A program made the position numbers and the translations under genes. 64,000 bases of DNA, from NCBI RefSeq assembly GCF_900258515.1, contig NZ_LT984884.1:1089290-1153289 (forward strand). The letters are read 5' to 3'. Position 1 is the stretch's first letter, and every line of letters begins with the position of its first letter. This document shows positions 44,675 to 54,421 of the stretch, piece by piece. The DNA is from Lentibacillus sp. Marseille-P4043 (lineage in GTDB: Bacteria > Bacillota > Bacilli > Bacillales > Amphibacillaceae). A model generated the notes under the pieces. The model made no database searches, was not told the origin of the DNA, and was given only the letters and a program-made list of their open reading frames with translations.

Positions 44675-44806
44675 TCAAGATTGTATTGTCGTGTTTGTCT
44701 GGTTAGGCTCAATTGTATCATCAGATTTTGAAATTGTTTGAGTGTATCCAACTATACTAAACCCAAGAATCAAAACAAAAAATAGAGCAATTAATAGTTT
44801 TTTCAT
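44675..44806 (-). CDS. Small exported peptide (43 aa)
   Basis: Minus-strand ATG preceded by GTGAGG at 10 nt encodes MKKLLIALFFVLILGFSIVG followed by a polar, Thr/Asn/Ser/Gln-rich tail ending TTIQS. Lysines then one hydrophobic helix look like a signal or anchor. Convergent with the yocH-like gene, sharing a terminator. I do not recognise it. Its size and layout recall Phr-type signalling peptide precursors, but no rap gene is adjacent, so this is only a thought. Confidence 0.55.
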   Translation of the reverse strand: MKKLLIALFFVLILGFSIVGYTQTISKSDDTIEPNQTNTTIQS

Positions 44807-45010
44807 CGAATGTTTACCTCACTTTTTAATCTACATTTAGTATAATGAAAAATCCGCAATTTAACCATTGATTTCTGTGACATTTTTTGAGGTAAATCTT
44901 ACAAAAATGAAAGCTGTTTTGTAAAAGATTGGTCCTCCGATTACCCGCCCCATCGAAAACATTTGTTGTTTTTGCATAATAGATATAGAATGCGCAATAA
45001 TTACCGCTAC

Positions 45011-45115
45011 GGAAATACACTTCGCTTTCCGGGGGCGGCTGTTGAGCTTCTCGTGCTAACGCACTGCGGGGTCTCACCTAGGCCTTTCCTCCCCCAGGAG
45101 TCTCCGTGTATTTCC
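45011..45115 (-). repeat. GC-rich hairpin element copy 4
   Basis: Arms GGAAATACAC (45011-45020) and GTGTATTTCC (45106-45115). Interior CTTTCCGGGGGCGGCTG, GCGGGGTCTCACC and CCCCCAGGAGTCTCC, the family core read on the plus strand in reverse. Confidence 0.8.
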
Positions 45116-45194
45116 TCCGCTGGTGCTAGTGCGTTGCAATCCAATATCTATTGATGGATTAAATAACAAAAATTATAATCCATTTTTAATATAG

Positions 45195-45321
45195 TTGATT
45201 TCCGTTCCGGGCAGTCGACTCCTGCGGGAACAGCACGTGTCTGAAGACCCCGCAGCGGCGATTTTCCGCGAGGAGGCTGAAGCCGTGCCCGCGGAAAGCG
45301 ACTGCCCGGAACGGAAATCAA
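45195..45321 (+). repeat. GC-rich hairpin element copy 5 (23-bp perfect arms)
   Basis: Arms 45195-45217 and 45299-45321 are a perfect 23-bp inverted repeat (TTGATTTCCGTTCCGGGC... and its complement). Core: GACTCCTGCGGGAACAGC, GAAGACCCCGCAGCGG, GAGGAGGCTGAAGCCG and CCCGCGGAAAGCG. The arms are unrelated to those of copies 1, 2 or 4. Confidence 0.85.
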
Positions 45322-45650
45322 CGGAGCACTTACTTCGCATTCAAATTCCTCAATGCAGGATTAGCACAGCACTTATCTTATAAAAGATGAATGGAAGTCA
45401 CGCTAAAGTTGTGTCACATTTTATATCAACTACGAATTAAAAAGCAACAAACATTACGGAGCTGATATGAAAGATACATATCATCGGTTTAAAGCTTTGT
45501 AACATTTTCGTATGACGAACCAATAGAACCGCATAATACAAATGTGGATACGTTTATTTTATGTTATTAAACAAAATCAATCATCTATGGTAAACTTATA
45601 TAAGTGTGATATAGTTTTTAAACCGCTTACATATGAAGGAGGAACTACAG

Positions 45651-46841
45651 GTGACTAGTAAAGCATTAAATGCCTTTTTAAATGAAAATATTGCTGACTT
45701 AAAAGAACGTGGTCTATATAATGAAATTGATCCTGTCGAAGGGGCAAATGGACCAGTTATAACCATTAATGGAAAGGAATTAATTAACCTTTCATCTAAC
45801 AATTATTTAGGGCTTGCAACGGATGACCGCTTAAAAAAAGTTGCTAAAGATGCAGTCGATTCACATGGTGTTGGGGCGGGTGCTGTCCGAACGATTAATG
45901 GAACGCTCGATCTTCACCTTGAATTAGAAAAAAAATTAGCTGAATTTAAAGGAACTGAAGCAGCTATTTCTTTCCAATCAGGGTTTAATTGTAACATGGC
46001 GGCAATTTCTGCGGTTATGGATAAAAATGATGCGATCCTTTCCGATGAGTTAAATCACGCATCGATTATTGATGGTTGCCGTTTATCGAAGGCTAAAATC
46101 ATCCGGGTTAATCACTCTGATATGGATGACCTTCGTAAAAAAGCGAAAGAGGCCGTTGAATCTGGACAATACAATAAAATTATGGTTATTACGGATGGTG
46201 TATTCTCTATGGATGGGGATATTGCTAACCTTCCGGGAATTGTTGAAGTTGCGGAAGAGTTTGATCTAATCACCTATGTCGATGATGCACATGGATCAGG
46301 TGTATTAGGAAAAGGTGCCGGTACAGTGAAGCATTTCGGCTTGCAGGATAAAATTGACTTCCAAATGGGGACACTTTCCAAAGCAATCGGTGTTATCGGT
46401 GGATATGTTGCAGGTAAAGCTAATTTAATTGACTGGTTAAAAGTTCGCTCACGTCCATTTTTATTTTCTACAGCCGTTACACCAGCTGATGCAGCTGCAG
46501 CGACGAAAGCGATCGAATTGTTAATGGAAAGTACCGAATTAAATGAAAAGCTTTGGGAAAACAGTAACTACTTAAAAGAAGGCTTGAAAAAATTAGGGTT
46601 TGACATCGGACATAGTGAAACACCGATTACGCCATGTATAATTGGCGATGAAAAGGACACCCAGAAATTTAGTAAAAAACTTAATGAAGCTGGTGTTTAC
46701 GCAAAGTCAATCGTCTTCCCAACTGTCCCAAAAGGAACTGGACGAGTGCGCAATATGCCAACAGCAGCACATACAAAGGAAATGCTTGATGACGCACTAG
46801 CTATTTATGAAAAAGTTGGTAAGGAAATGGGTCTTATCTAA
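45651..46841 (+). CDS. kbl: Glycine C-acetyltransferase (2-amino-3-ketobutyrate CoA ligase)
   Basis: PLP enzyme of about 396 aa, alpha-oxoamine synthase family, that with CoA splits 2-amino-3-ketobutyrate (from threonine) into glycine and acetyl-CoA. Marks: [20 protein letters not shown] (~45-64), [17 protein letters not shown] (~131-147), [12 protein letters not shown] (~206-217) and the PLP lysine in [13 protein letters not shown] (~240). The start is a GTG at 45651 with AAGGAGG 8 nt upstream; an in-frame start at 45633 would swallow that RBS. Followed by the threonine dehydrogenase 115 bp later. Confidence 0.94.
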   Translation: MTSKALNAFLNENIADLKERGLYNEIDPVEGANGPVITINGKELINLSSNNYLGLATDDRLKKVAKDAVDSHGVGAGAVRTINGTLDLHLELEKKLAEFKGTEAAISFQSGFNCNMAAISAVMDKNDAILSDELNHASIIDGCRLSKAKIIRVNHSDMDDLRKKAKEAVESGQYNKIMVITDGVFSMDGDIANLPGIVEVAEEFDLITYVDDAHGSGVLGKGAGTVKHFGLQDKIDFQMGTLSKAIGVIGGYVAGKANLIDWLKVRSRPFLFSTAVTPADAAAATKAIELLMESTELNEKLWENSNYLKEGLKKLGFDIGHSETPITPCIIGDEKDTQKFSKKLNEAGVYAKSIVFPTVPKGTGRVRNMPTAAHTKEMLDDALAIYEKVGKEMGLI

Positions 46842-46955
46842 ATTAATTGTCCCAAAAATCCCAAGGCGATATAGTTCAACGATTAACATTTGGTGATTTT
46901 TGACAACCTTTTAAAGCTAAATCGATCCAATCAGATAGATGAGGAGTAAAATGGA

Positions 46956-47891
46956 ATGAAGAAGATTTTAGTCACTGGTGCTCTTGGACAAATCGGTTCA
47001 GAGCTTGTAGCAAAACTTCGCGAAACATATGGTACAGCAAATGTAATTGGAACAGATATAAAGGAAATGGCCGGAAATACAGGCCCGTTTGAAATTGTCG
47101 ATGTAACGGATGCCGACCGCTTATTTTCAGTTGCTAAGGAGCATAATGTCGATACGATTATGCATTTGGCAGCATTATTATCAGCCAAAGCAGAAGAGAT
47201 CCCCAAAAAAGCGTGGGATTTAAATATGGGTGGGCTTGTAAATGCATTAGAAGTAGCACGTGAGCTTGACCTCAAGTTTTTTACACCTAGTTCAATTGGT
47301 GCATTTGGTCCAACAACACCAAAAGATAATACACCACAGGAGACGATTCAACGCCCAACAACGATGTATGGTGTTAACAAAGTAGCGGGTGAGCTGCTTT
47401 GTGACTATTACTATTATCGCTATGGTGTGGATACAAGAGGGGTCCGTTATCCTGGTTTGATCTCGCATGTCACTCCACCTGGTGGCGGAACAACTGATTA
47501 TGCTGTGGAAATTTATTATGAAGCAATCAAACATAAAACATATACATCCTATATTGCGGAAAACACGTATATGGATATGATGTATATGCCGGATGCATTG
47601 AACGCGATCATTCAGTTAATGGAAGCTGATCCAAGCAAATTAAAGCATCGCAATGCGTTTAATATTTCTGCCATTTCTGCAGCACCGGAAGATTTTGCAA
47701 AGGCGATTAAGAAGCATATTCCGGAGTTTTCGCTTCAATATGATGTGGATCCGGGACGCCAGAAAATAGCGGAGAGTTGGCCAAACAGTATTGACTCATC
47801 AGCAGCAACAGAAGAATGGGGTTTTAAAGCAGCATATGACATTGATACGATGACCAAGGATATGCTGGAGAAGCTATCGGTAGCAAAATAA
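46956..47891 (+). CDS. L-threonine 3-dehydrogenase, SDR (epimerase-like) type
   Basis: NAD-dependent short-chain-type enzyme of 311 aa. Rossmann motif [10 protein letters not shown] (residues 8-17), catalytic YGVNK (Tyr/Lys at ~138-142) with the Ser at [10 protein letters not shown], and [14 protein letters not shown]. The set [19 protein letters not shown] is characteristic of the UDP-galactose-epimerase-like threonine dehydrogenases. It oxidises threonine to 2-amino-3-ketobutyrate, the substrate of the kbl product next door, giving a complete two-step pathway. GATGAGGAG precedes the ATG. Confidence 0.92.
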   Translation: MKKILVTGALGQIGSELVAKLRETYGTANVIGTDIKEMAGNTGPFEIVDVTDADRLFSVAKEHNVDTIMHLAALLSAKAEEIPKKAWDLNMGGLVNALEVARELDLKFFTPSSIGAFGPTTPKDNTPQETIQRPTTMYGVNKVAGELLCDYYYYRYGVDTRGVRYPGLISHVTPPGGGTTDYAVEIYYEAIKHKTYTSYIAENTYMDMMYMPDALNAIIQLMEADPSKLKHRNAFNISAISAAPEDFAKAIKKHIPEFSLQYDVDPGRQKIAESWPNSIDSSAATEEWGFKAAYDIDTMTKDMLEKLSVAK

Positions 47892-47988
47892 TAGTGGGAC
47901 CTTCTTAAATTAGTAAGTAGTTCTGAAATTGTAAATAACAGTATCAATCGACTGTGGAAATAGTCACTTGTATAACAGTATGAATTGA

Positions 47989-48026
47989 ACAAGAAAACGC
48001 TTGGAAAATTCCAAGCGTTTTCTAAT
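47989..48026 (+). terminator. Terminator of the kbl-threonine dehydrogenase unit
   Basis: GAAAACGCTTGGAA pairs with TTCCAAGCGTTTTC around a tiny AA loop region, followed by TAATT; strong GC-rich stem about 100 bp after the stop. Confidence 0.75.
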
Positions 48027-48123
48027 TAGGAAACGTTTCTTCTTCAACTAAAGCAACCTGTTAATAAAAGTGTGAAAGTTAAATGATTATTAAAAAGGGG
48101 ACTGTACTGTGATGTGATTAGAG

Positions 48124-48460
48124 TTATTTTATCAGATCTTTTATATTTAACCGAACATCATCCAAAACTTTAGAGTTAACTTTTCCAAATTTTTTCCTGA
48201 TGATATCTTTGGAAAGTGTGTAAACTTTATCTGCCCTAATTTCAGATGTAACTTTAAGTTCACCTTCATTTAGATCTTTTGATTCAATTTTCACAGAATA
48301 ATCCAGATTTTTCAATTGTGACGTAATAGCTACTACAACTATATCCTCCGTTGTTTTATTGTAATGATTACTTGAAATAACTAATACAGGGCGCTGCTTT
48401 TTATTTGTTAAGTTGCTGAATGGAACTGGTATTAAAAACGATATCACCCTGTTTATACAT
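48124..48460 (-). pseudogene. MazF/PemK-family endoribonuclease toxin with a single-base frameshift
   Basis: The minus-strand ATG at 48460 overlaps the antitoxin stop (ATGTATAA) and has GATGAGG at ideal distance. It begins MYKQGDIV, the usual MazF opening, but then meets five T (48434-48438) and goes out of frame. Read with four T, the sequence continues LIPVPFSNLTNKKQRPVLVI, with the conserved Arg of QRP and the Thr of VVAITS, to the stop at 48124. The 337-bp span is one base more than a multiple of three. So the toxin is disrupted by a +1 base, or is expressed by slippage at the T tract, or there is an assembly error. An ORF starting at TTG 48468 covers the body but gives a wrong N-terminus. 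Confidence 0.75.
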
Positions 48461-48650
48461 TGTTCCAAACCTCATCGTCGATATCATTGTTCCAAAAATC
48501 TAGACTGCTTTCACTAGTTTTTTTTAAATCCTTAGATAAACTATTTTCCCTCTTGACTTTTAAATATTCAGCGAAGTCTAAAACTTTATCTACTTCTTGT
48601 TCAGGTATTTCTTCAATAATTTTAAGCAATCGCTGTTTGGCCGTATTCAT
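48453..48650 (-). CDS. Antitoxin partner of the MazF-type toxin (DUF2281-like)
   Basis: Protein of 65 aa starting MNTAKQRLLKIIEEIPEQEV, with DKVLDFAEYLKVKRE (~25-40) and an acidic C-terminus SLDFWNNDIDDEVWNNV likely to wrap around the toxin. The DFAEYLK motif is typical of DUF2281 and related antitoxins. Start at the ATG at 48650 with AGAGGTGA upstream rather than the ATG at 48671. Overlaps the toxin start by 8 bases, as usual for such modules. Confidence 0.72.
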   Translation of the reverse strand: MNTAKQRLLKIIEEIPEQEVDKVLDFAEYLKVKRENSLSKDLKKTSESSLDFWNNDIDDEVWNNV

Positions 48651-48796
48651 GTTGTCATTCACCTCTTCCATGAATAGTTTAACTTTATTATATCACCGAT
48701 GGTTACTAAAAACTATATACAGAACCGCTCAGACACGGTTTTGATAACCTTTTTTTAATGTTTAAAACAAATTATTCAATGTGATACCTCCATAAG

Positions 48797-48893
48797 TTAC
48801 CAGGTCAGTCCCTTTTTCTTAGCATCTGCATCTAAACCTGCTCCAATTGCTACACCAAGGTCCATTCCAAGTGGTAAGCCTAGTTCAATTCAA
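48797..48893 (-). pseudogene. Degraded fragment of a glycine-zipper-like small protein
   Basis: Minus-strand reading IELGLPLGMDLGVAIGAGLD then ADAKKKGLTW and stop, with an in-frame stop just upstream and no start. The GMDLGVAIGAGLDADAKK pattern resembles small glycine-zipper proteins of Bacillus that carry a VAIGAALD-type helix. Too short to be functional. Confidence 0.35.
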
Positions 48894-48937
48894 AGGTTGA
48901 GTTCTTTTATCTTACAATCAATGTTATATAGCCAAAA

Positions 48938-48975
48938 TAGAAGACCAAATCATTACGTGATTTGGTCTTCTAATT
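48938..48975. terminator. Hairpin, possible bidirectional terminator
   Basis: AGAAGACCAAATCA and TGATTTGGTCTTCT form a 14-bp perfect stem. No gene end is within 80 bp except the fragment above; it may be the relic terminator of a lost gene. Confidence 0.6.
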
Positions 48976-49031
48976 GGTATATCATTTTGAGGGTCTTATT
49001 TTTTGATGGGATAGTTAAATTGCCTGCACGT

Positions 49032-49065
49032 TAAAAAATACCTCCCCACCACAGGGAGGTATTTA
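49032..49065 (-). terminator. Terminator of the ABC-F gene
   Basis: On the minus strand GTAAATACCTCCC pairs with GGGAGGTATTT, followed by TTTTTT. Confidence 0.88.
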
Positions 49066-49067
49066 CA

Positions 49068-51059
<1,992 letters not shown>

Positions 51060-51689
51060 ATGGGAGAGAGAACGATCTATTTTCTCTTTACGGATACAGG
51101 TACTTATCTAGCCCGTGCGATTAATTATTGCACGAAGCAATCATTGAATCACGTATCCATTTCGTTTGATCATGATTTGAGAGAAGTATATAGCTTCGGG
51201 AGAAAACGACCTAAAAATCCATTTATCGGTGGATTTGTCAAAGAAGATATTCGCAGTGATTTTCTTAAAGAATCAAGTTGTGCAGTATATGCATATCAGC
51301 TGTCTGCGGACGATTGCGAAAAGATACAGGAGAAAATAAAGGAAATTGAGGCGCAAAAGAACAATTACAAGTATAATTTCCTTGGTCTAATTGGGGTTTT
51401 GCTAAGAATTGAAATTGAACGGGAAAATGCCTTGTTTTGCTCACAGTTTGTTGCAACGGTTCTACGAGAAACTGAAGCTTTTCAAGTAACAAAGCCACCT
51501 TGTTTCGTTACACCAGCAGATATCCGAAATCATGTTGGTCTAAAATTAATATACCAAGGGAAACTAGGGGATTATCAGCAGTGTATGCAAGTAACCGAAC
51601 GCAGATTAATTAAAGGAGAACAATCGTTAACAAAGCAATCATTTATCTATTTACTTTCTGAAAAAGTTAAACGTTTTGTCATCCGGTAG
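51060..51689 (+). CDS. Permuted papain-like hydrolase (YiiX/NlpC-P60-like), uncharacterised
   Basis: Protein of 209 aa without a signal peptide. The N-terminal YFLFTDTGTYLARAINYCTK leads to SLNHVSISFDHDLREVYSF with the candidate catalytic His (~39), and NALFCSQFVATVLRE holds the candidate Cys (~122). His before Cys is the circularly permuted order of YiiX/YaeF/LRAT-type NlpC/P60 enzymes. Substrate unknown; could be a peptide, amide or lipid. GGAGGAG precedes the ATG. Single gene with its own terminator. Confidence 0.65.
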   Translation: MGERTIYFLFTDTGTYLARAINYCTKQSLNHVSISFDHDLREVYSFGRKRPKNPFIGGFVKEDIRSDFLKESSCAVYAYQLSADDCEKIQEKIKEIEAQKNNYKYNFLGLIGVLLRIEIERENALFCSQFVATVLRETEAFQVTKPPCFVTPADIRNHVGLKLIYQGKLGDYQQCMQVTERRLIKGEQSLTKQSFIYLLSEKVKRFVIR

Positions 51690-51725
51690 AAGAACCATTC
51701 ACATTGTTGTGAGTGGTTCTTTTCT
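51689..51725 (+). terminator. Terminator of the papain-like hydrolase gene
   Basis: AGAACCATTCACA pairs with TGTGAGTGGTTCT, followed by TTTCTT. Confidence 0.85.
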
Positions 51726-51750
51726 TATGGAGGTTTTATAAAGGAATGTG

Positions 51751-51880
51751 TTTTTGCTTCCCTCGGGCGGATGTTCTCGCTTTTGGGTCGATGTTTTCGT
51801 TCTCGGGTTGATGTTTCCGCACACAGGTCGATGTTCTCGCTCTCGGGTCGATGTTTCCTCGTTCACACGCTGATGCTTCT
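51751..51880. repeat. 20-bp tandem repeat array 3 (short, degenerate)
   Basis: Five to six 20-bp units on the minus strand, for example GCGAGAACATCGACCCGAGA, with register kept from 51761 to 51860. The AACATC core is intact; the rest differs more between units than in arrays 1 and 2. Located between two convergent genes. Confidence 0.85.
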
Positions 51881-51980
51881 CCCTGTCCCCGAGTAACTTT
51901 TGGATACGGAAGATGCTGTTTAGCAGTTTTAAGTCTATGAAAGCGTAAAAATAGTGAGCGTGACCAAAGCACACTCACTA

Positions 51981-52619
51981 TTAATAAAACTTACCCAATT
52001 CAATGCCTAATGTCTCATAAGGGACTTTAATTTTAAAAGCTAAATCATTAGCACCTAAATCAAAGCGTTCGATACTTACATGAAAGTTACTTTTGATATC
52101 CATTTCATTAACCGCTACATATATTTCTTCGTCTTTTGGATTGACTGTTACCCATTCAGGCATTGGCAAATATTTTTTCATGTATTTCATTATTGTTTGA
52201 TTTGGTAACTCCAATAAGCCGATTGAAATCGAATTTTGTTTTAGGATGACATTTCCATTATCTTGGACGATTGGTTCCAAATGAACGGAGAGTGGAACCG
52301 TGGTTGAAAAAGCTGGCAGTTCCCCAATTAAATGTACATCATCTTCAAGCGAGATCTTGTAGTTATGCGCTGAGTCGTTTAGCAGTTTATCAATATAGGC
52401 ATTAACCAATTCATTTAGATTCTCTTTCGTTGTACGTACAACAAATTCAGAGCTCTCCTGTGTGGCCTGCGTCTTTGAGTCAGGCACCGCTGTTTCGGAG
52501 ACGGGCCAAAAGATGAACAAGGCTAGTAAACCGATAATGACCACATTAATTGTGAGCAAGCTATAAAATAATCGTTTCCATTTATTTTTTTGTGGTTTAT
52601 TTGTCTTATGTTCCGTCAT
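51981..52619 (-). CDS. ypmS: Membrane-anchored DUF2140 protein, YpmS-like
   Basis: Protein of 212 aa: basic N-terminus (~1-15), one transmembrane helix ~18-38, extracellular beta-rich domain with NLNELVNAYIDKLLNDSAHN, GELPAFSTTVPLSVHLEP and NPKDEEIYVAVNEMDIKS. Matches YpmS/DUF2140. Function unknown. Directly follows ypmR (10 bp gap), as in B. subtilis, and is likely co-transcribed with it. Confidence 0.85.
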   Translation of the reverse strand: MTEHKTNKPQKNKWKRLFYSLLTINVVIIGLLALFIFWPVSETAVPDSKTQATQESSEFVVRTTKENLNELVNAYIDKLLNDSAHNYKISLEDDVHLIGELPAFSTTVPLSVHLEPIVQDNGNVILKQNSISIGLLELPNQTIMKYMKKYLPMPEWVTVNPKDEEIYVAVNEMDIKSNFHVSIERFDLGANDLAFKIKVPYETLGIELGKFY

Positions 52620-52629
52620 AATAAATAGC

Positions 52630-53523
52630 TCACCTTTCTATAAGGTATTCCAGCACTCGCTTTGCCATTAGTTGATAGCCATGTGTATTTGGATGAAAAT
52701 TATCTTCGGCAAACAAATCAACATCGCTATTCGCGAACAGATCTATTGTCGGTATAAACGTAACATTTTCATACTCCTTTGTAACATTTTTACCGGTTGT
52801 ATTCCATTCTTTAACAATGGTGCCAAGTTCTTTGATTTCCGGAAAATACTTTGCAAATGGGTTATAAAAGCCTAATAAATAAATATTGGCATCAGGATTT
52901 AATTCTGTTACTTTGTCAAAAATCTTAGTTAGCCGTTGCTTATAATTATCGCGCTCCTGGGCAAAATCTTTATATGACAAATTGGTGAAGTTCTCTTTCA
53001 ATACTTTCATAATATCATTTGCCCCAATTGTAATGGCAATTATATCTGCTTCATTGATGGACGAGGAAATTTCCGGCTTGTCGAGGCGTTTTAGCAATTG
53101 ATCAGAACGATTTCCGCGCTTGCCGTAATTCTCAAACTCTACCAATTGGTTCTTTTTATTAAGGCTTTTATTTAAAATTCCTACATAACCACCATCACCT
53201 GTTGTATCACCAACACCTTGTGTCAGGGAATCACCAATCGCCACAAAATGCGTTTCTTTGTTTTTGAAATAATCGATTGTGTTTTTAACTGTATTCTCAA
53301 CAAACGTTTTTAGTTGCCCGGAAACATTTTTACTTTCAGGATCTTCCTTCTCATCTTGCTCCACAGTAGCCTCATCGTTTTTTTCTGGAGGGGCTTCTTG
53401 GTTTGAAGATGTTGGTTTGTTGGTTGTATCGTTTGAAGGTGATTCAGGGTCGGTAAATATAAAAAAGGCGGCAATGCCAAGTAATAATAAAATAATGAAG
53501 CCAATCGTAATCTTTCGCTGCAT
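52630..53523 (-). CDS. ypmR: Secreted SGNH-family hydrolase, YpmR-like
   Basis: GDSL/SGNH esterase of about 297 aa. Hydrophobic anchor ~6-26, disordered acidic/Ser/Thr linker ~27-70, then block I GDSLTQGVGD with the nucleophile Ser (~97), Gly block NYGKRGNRSDQLL, block III TIGANDIMK and block V DNFHPNTHGY with Asp and His. Cleaves an ester, possibly of cell-wall or lipid material. Start taken at the ATG at 53523 (MQRKITIGF) with AGGTGTG upstream; the earlier GTG would overlap that site. Confidence 0.87.
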   Translation of the reverse strand: MQRKITIGFIILLLLGIAAFFIFTDPESPSNDTTNKPTSSNQEAPPEKNDEATVEQDEKEDPESKNVSGQLKTFVENTVKNTIDYFKNKETHFVAIGDSLTQGVGDTTGDGGYVGILNKSLNKKNQLVEFENYGKRGNRSDQLLKRLDKPEISSSINEADIIAITIGANDIMKVLKENFTNLSYKDFAQERDNYKQRLTKIFDKVTELNPDANIYLLGFYNPFAKYFPEIKELGTIVKEWNTTGKNVTKEYENVTFIPTIDLFANSDVDLFAEDNFHPNTHGYQLMAKRVLEYLIER

Positions 53524-53797
53524 GTCGATCACACCTATGCTGAGTTATCGTTATTATATATGAGGTTTTTTTATTATCTATGAAATCATTTTTATGGTAA
53601 CTCAACTTTCGCACCAATAAAATAAGATCAAACATTTAGCTGAGTCAAACTTGGAACGTTTCTAATAATTGCCTTGTCAACCTTGGTAAATATAAAGACT
53701 GTTAAAATTGGGACTGCGATTACTCGCCCCATTGAAAACATTTGTTGATTTATATACAAAATGCGATGTAAATAAGAAATTGCTCCCTCGCCGTTCC

Positions 53798-53903
53798 GGA
53801 AATACACTTCGCTTTCCGGGGGCGGCTGCTGAGCCTCCTCGAGCTACCGCTCTGCGGGGTCTCACCGATGCCTTTCCTCCCCCAGGAGTCTCCGCGTATT
53901 TCC
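53798..53903 (-). repeat. GC-rich hairpin element copy 6
   Basis: Arms GGAAATACAC (53798-53807) and GCGTATTTCC (53894-53903) pair with one G-T/C-A change. Interior CTTTCCGGGGGCGGCTGCTG, GCGGGGTCTCACC, CCCCCAGGAGTCTCC; very close to copy 4. Confidence 0.8.
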
Positions 53904-53990
53904 TCCACTGGTATCGCATTTACTACCATTAATCGTGGTAGTATGTGTTCTATCAAATCACATCCTACCGCGTCACTAGTCTGGGTGAGT

Positions 53991-54090
53991 GGAGGGTGGT
54001 GACTCCAGCGGGAATAGCACGTGTCCGAAGACCCCGCAGAGTGGTTTTCTCGAGGAGGCTGAGGCCGTGCCCGCGGAAAGCATCCACCCG
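53991..54090 (+). repeat. GC-rich hairpin element copy 7
   Basis: Outer arms GGGTGG and CCACCC; core GACTCCAGCGGGAATAGCAC, GAAGACCCCGCAGAG, GAGGAGGCTGAGGCCG, CCCGCGGAAAGC. Core close to copy 5, arms different. Confidence 0.75.
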
Positions 54091-54368
54091 GAGCGATCCC
54101 GGACGTCGGGAAATGCGCGTACTTATAGAAAAAGTCAACTTGAGCAGTGAATCTCCATCCTTCCTCATTTTATCAAGGCTTATTTGTCCATTTCACGCTG
54201 CGAAAGTTGAGATGGTAATAAATGATTTACTTTTTATTCTTTCAATATTATATGCTTACCCTTTTTCATAGGCAAGTATATCATGTGATTTCATTTCAAT
54301 TGTTTTACATTCTTATTAATAATGTATGCGAATTATACTAGCGGTGGTGCGCGACCGGGGAAGGGGAA

Positions 54369-54406
54369 ACGAAAAGTGGCTAAACAACATTTCTGCTGTT
54401 TAGCCA
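54369..54406 (-). terminator. Terminator of the methionine/threonine precursor operon
   Basis: On the minus strand TGGCTAAACAGCAG pairs with the TTGTTTAGCCA arm, followed by CTTTTCGTTT. Just downstream of hom. Confidence 0.8.
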
Positions 54407-54421
54407 GATTGGTTCATTGTG

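Larger units (their letters stand above)
44965..45450. repeat. TIR-bounded composite element with hairpin pair (copies 4 and 5)
   Basis: Left flank TTGTTGTTTTTGCATAATAG (44965-44984) through ATAGAATGCGCAATAATTACC; right flank 45415-45450 with CACATTTTATATCAACTACG and AAAAGCAACAA, its approximate inverse. Inside are hairpin element 4 (minus) and 5 (plus) with a 79-bp spacer, the same layout as at 2.2 kb. DNA to the left (44935-45000) also matches the DNA left of the pair at 53.8 kb. Confidence 0.65.
53742..54140. repeat. Composite element with hairpin pair (copies 6 and 7)
   Basis: Left flank TTTGTTGATTTATATACAAA and ATGCGATGTAAATAAG is the inverse type of the right flank of other copies; DNA before it (ATTACTCGCCCCATTGAAAA) matches that before the 45-kb pair. 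Inside: copy 6 (minus) and copy 7 (plus), spacer 87 bp. The right end differs: GGGAAATGCGCGTACTTATA, also seen beside copy 8 at 58.6 kb. Confidence 0.55.

Noticed and set aside
48124..48468. MazF toxin as an intact 114-codon gene from TTG 48468
   Set aside because: The N-terminus in that frame lacks the conserved GDIV segment, which is found in the +1 frame from the ATG at 48460; a frameshift explains the data better.
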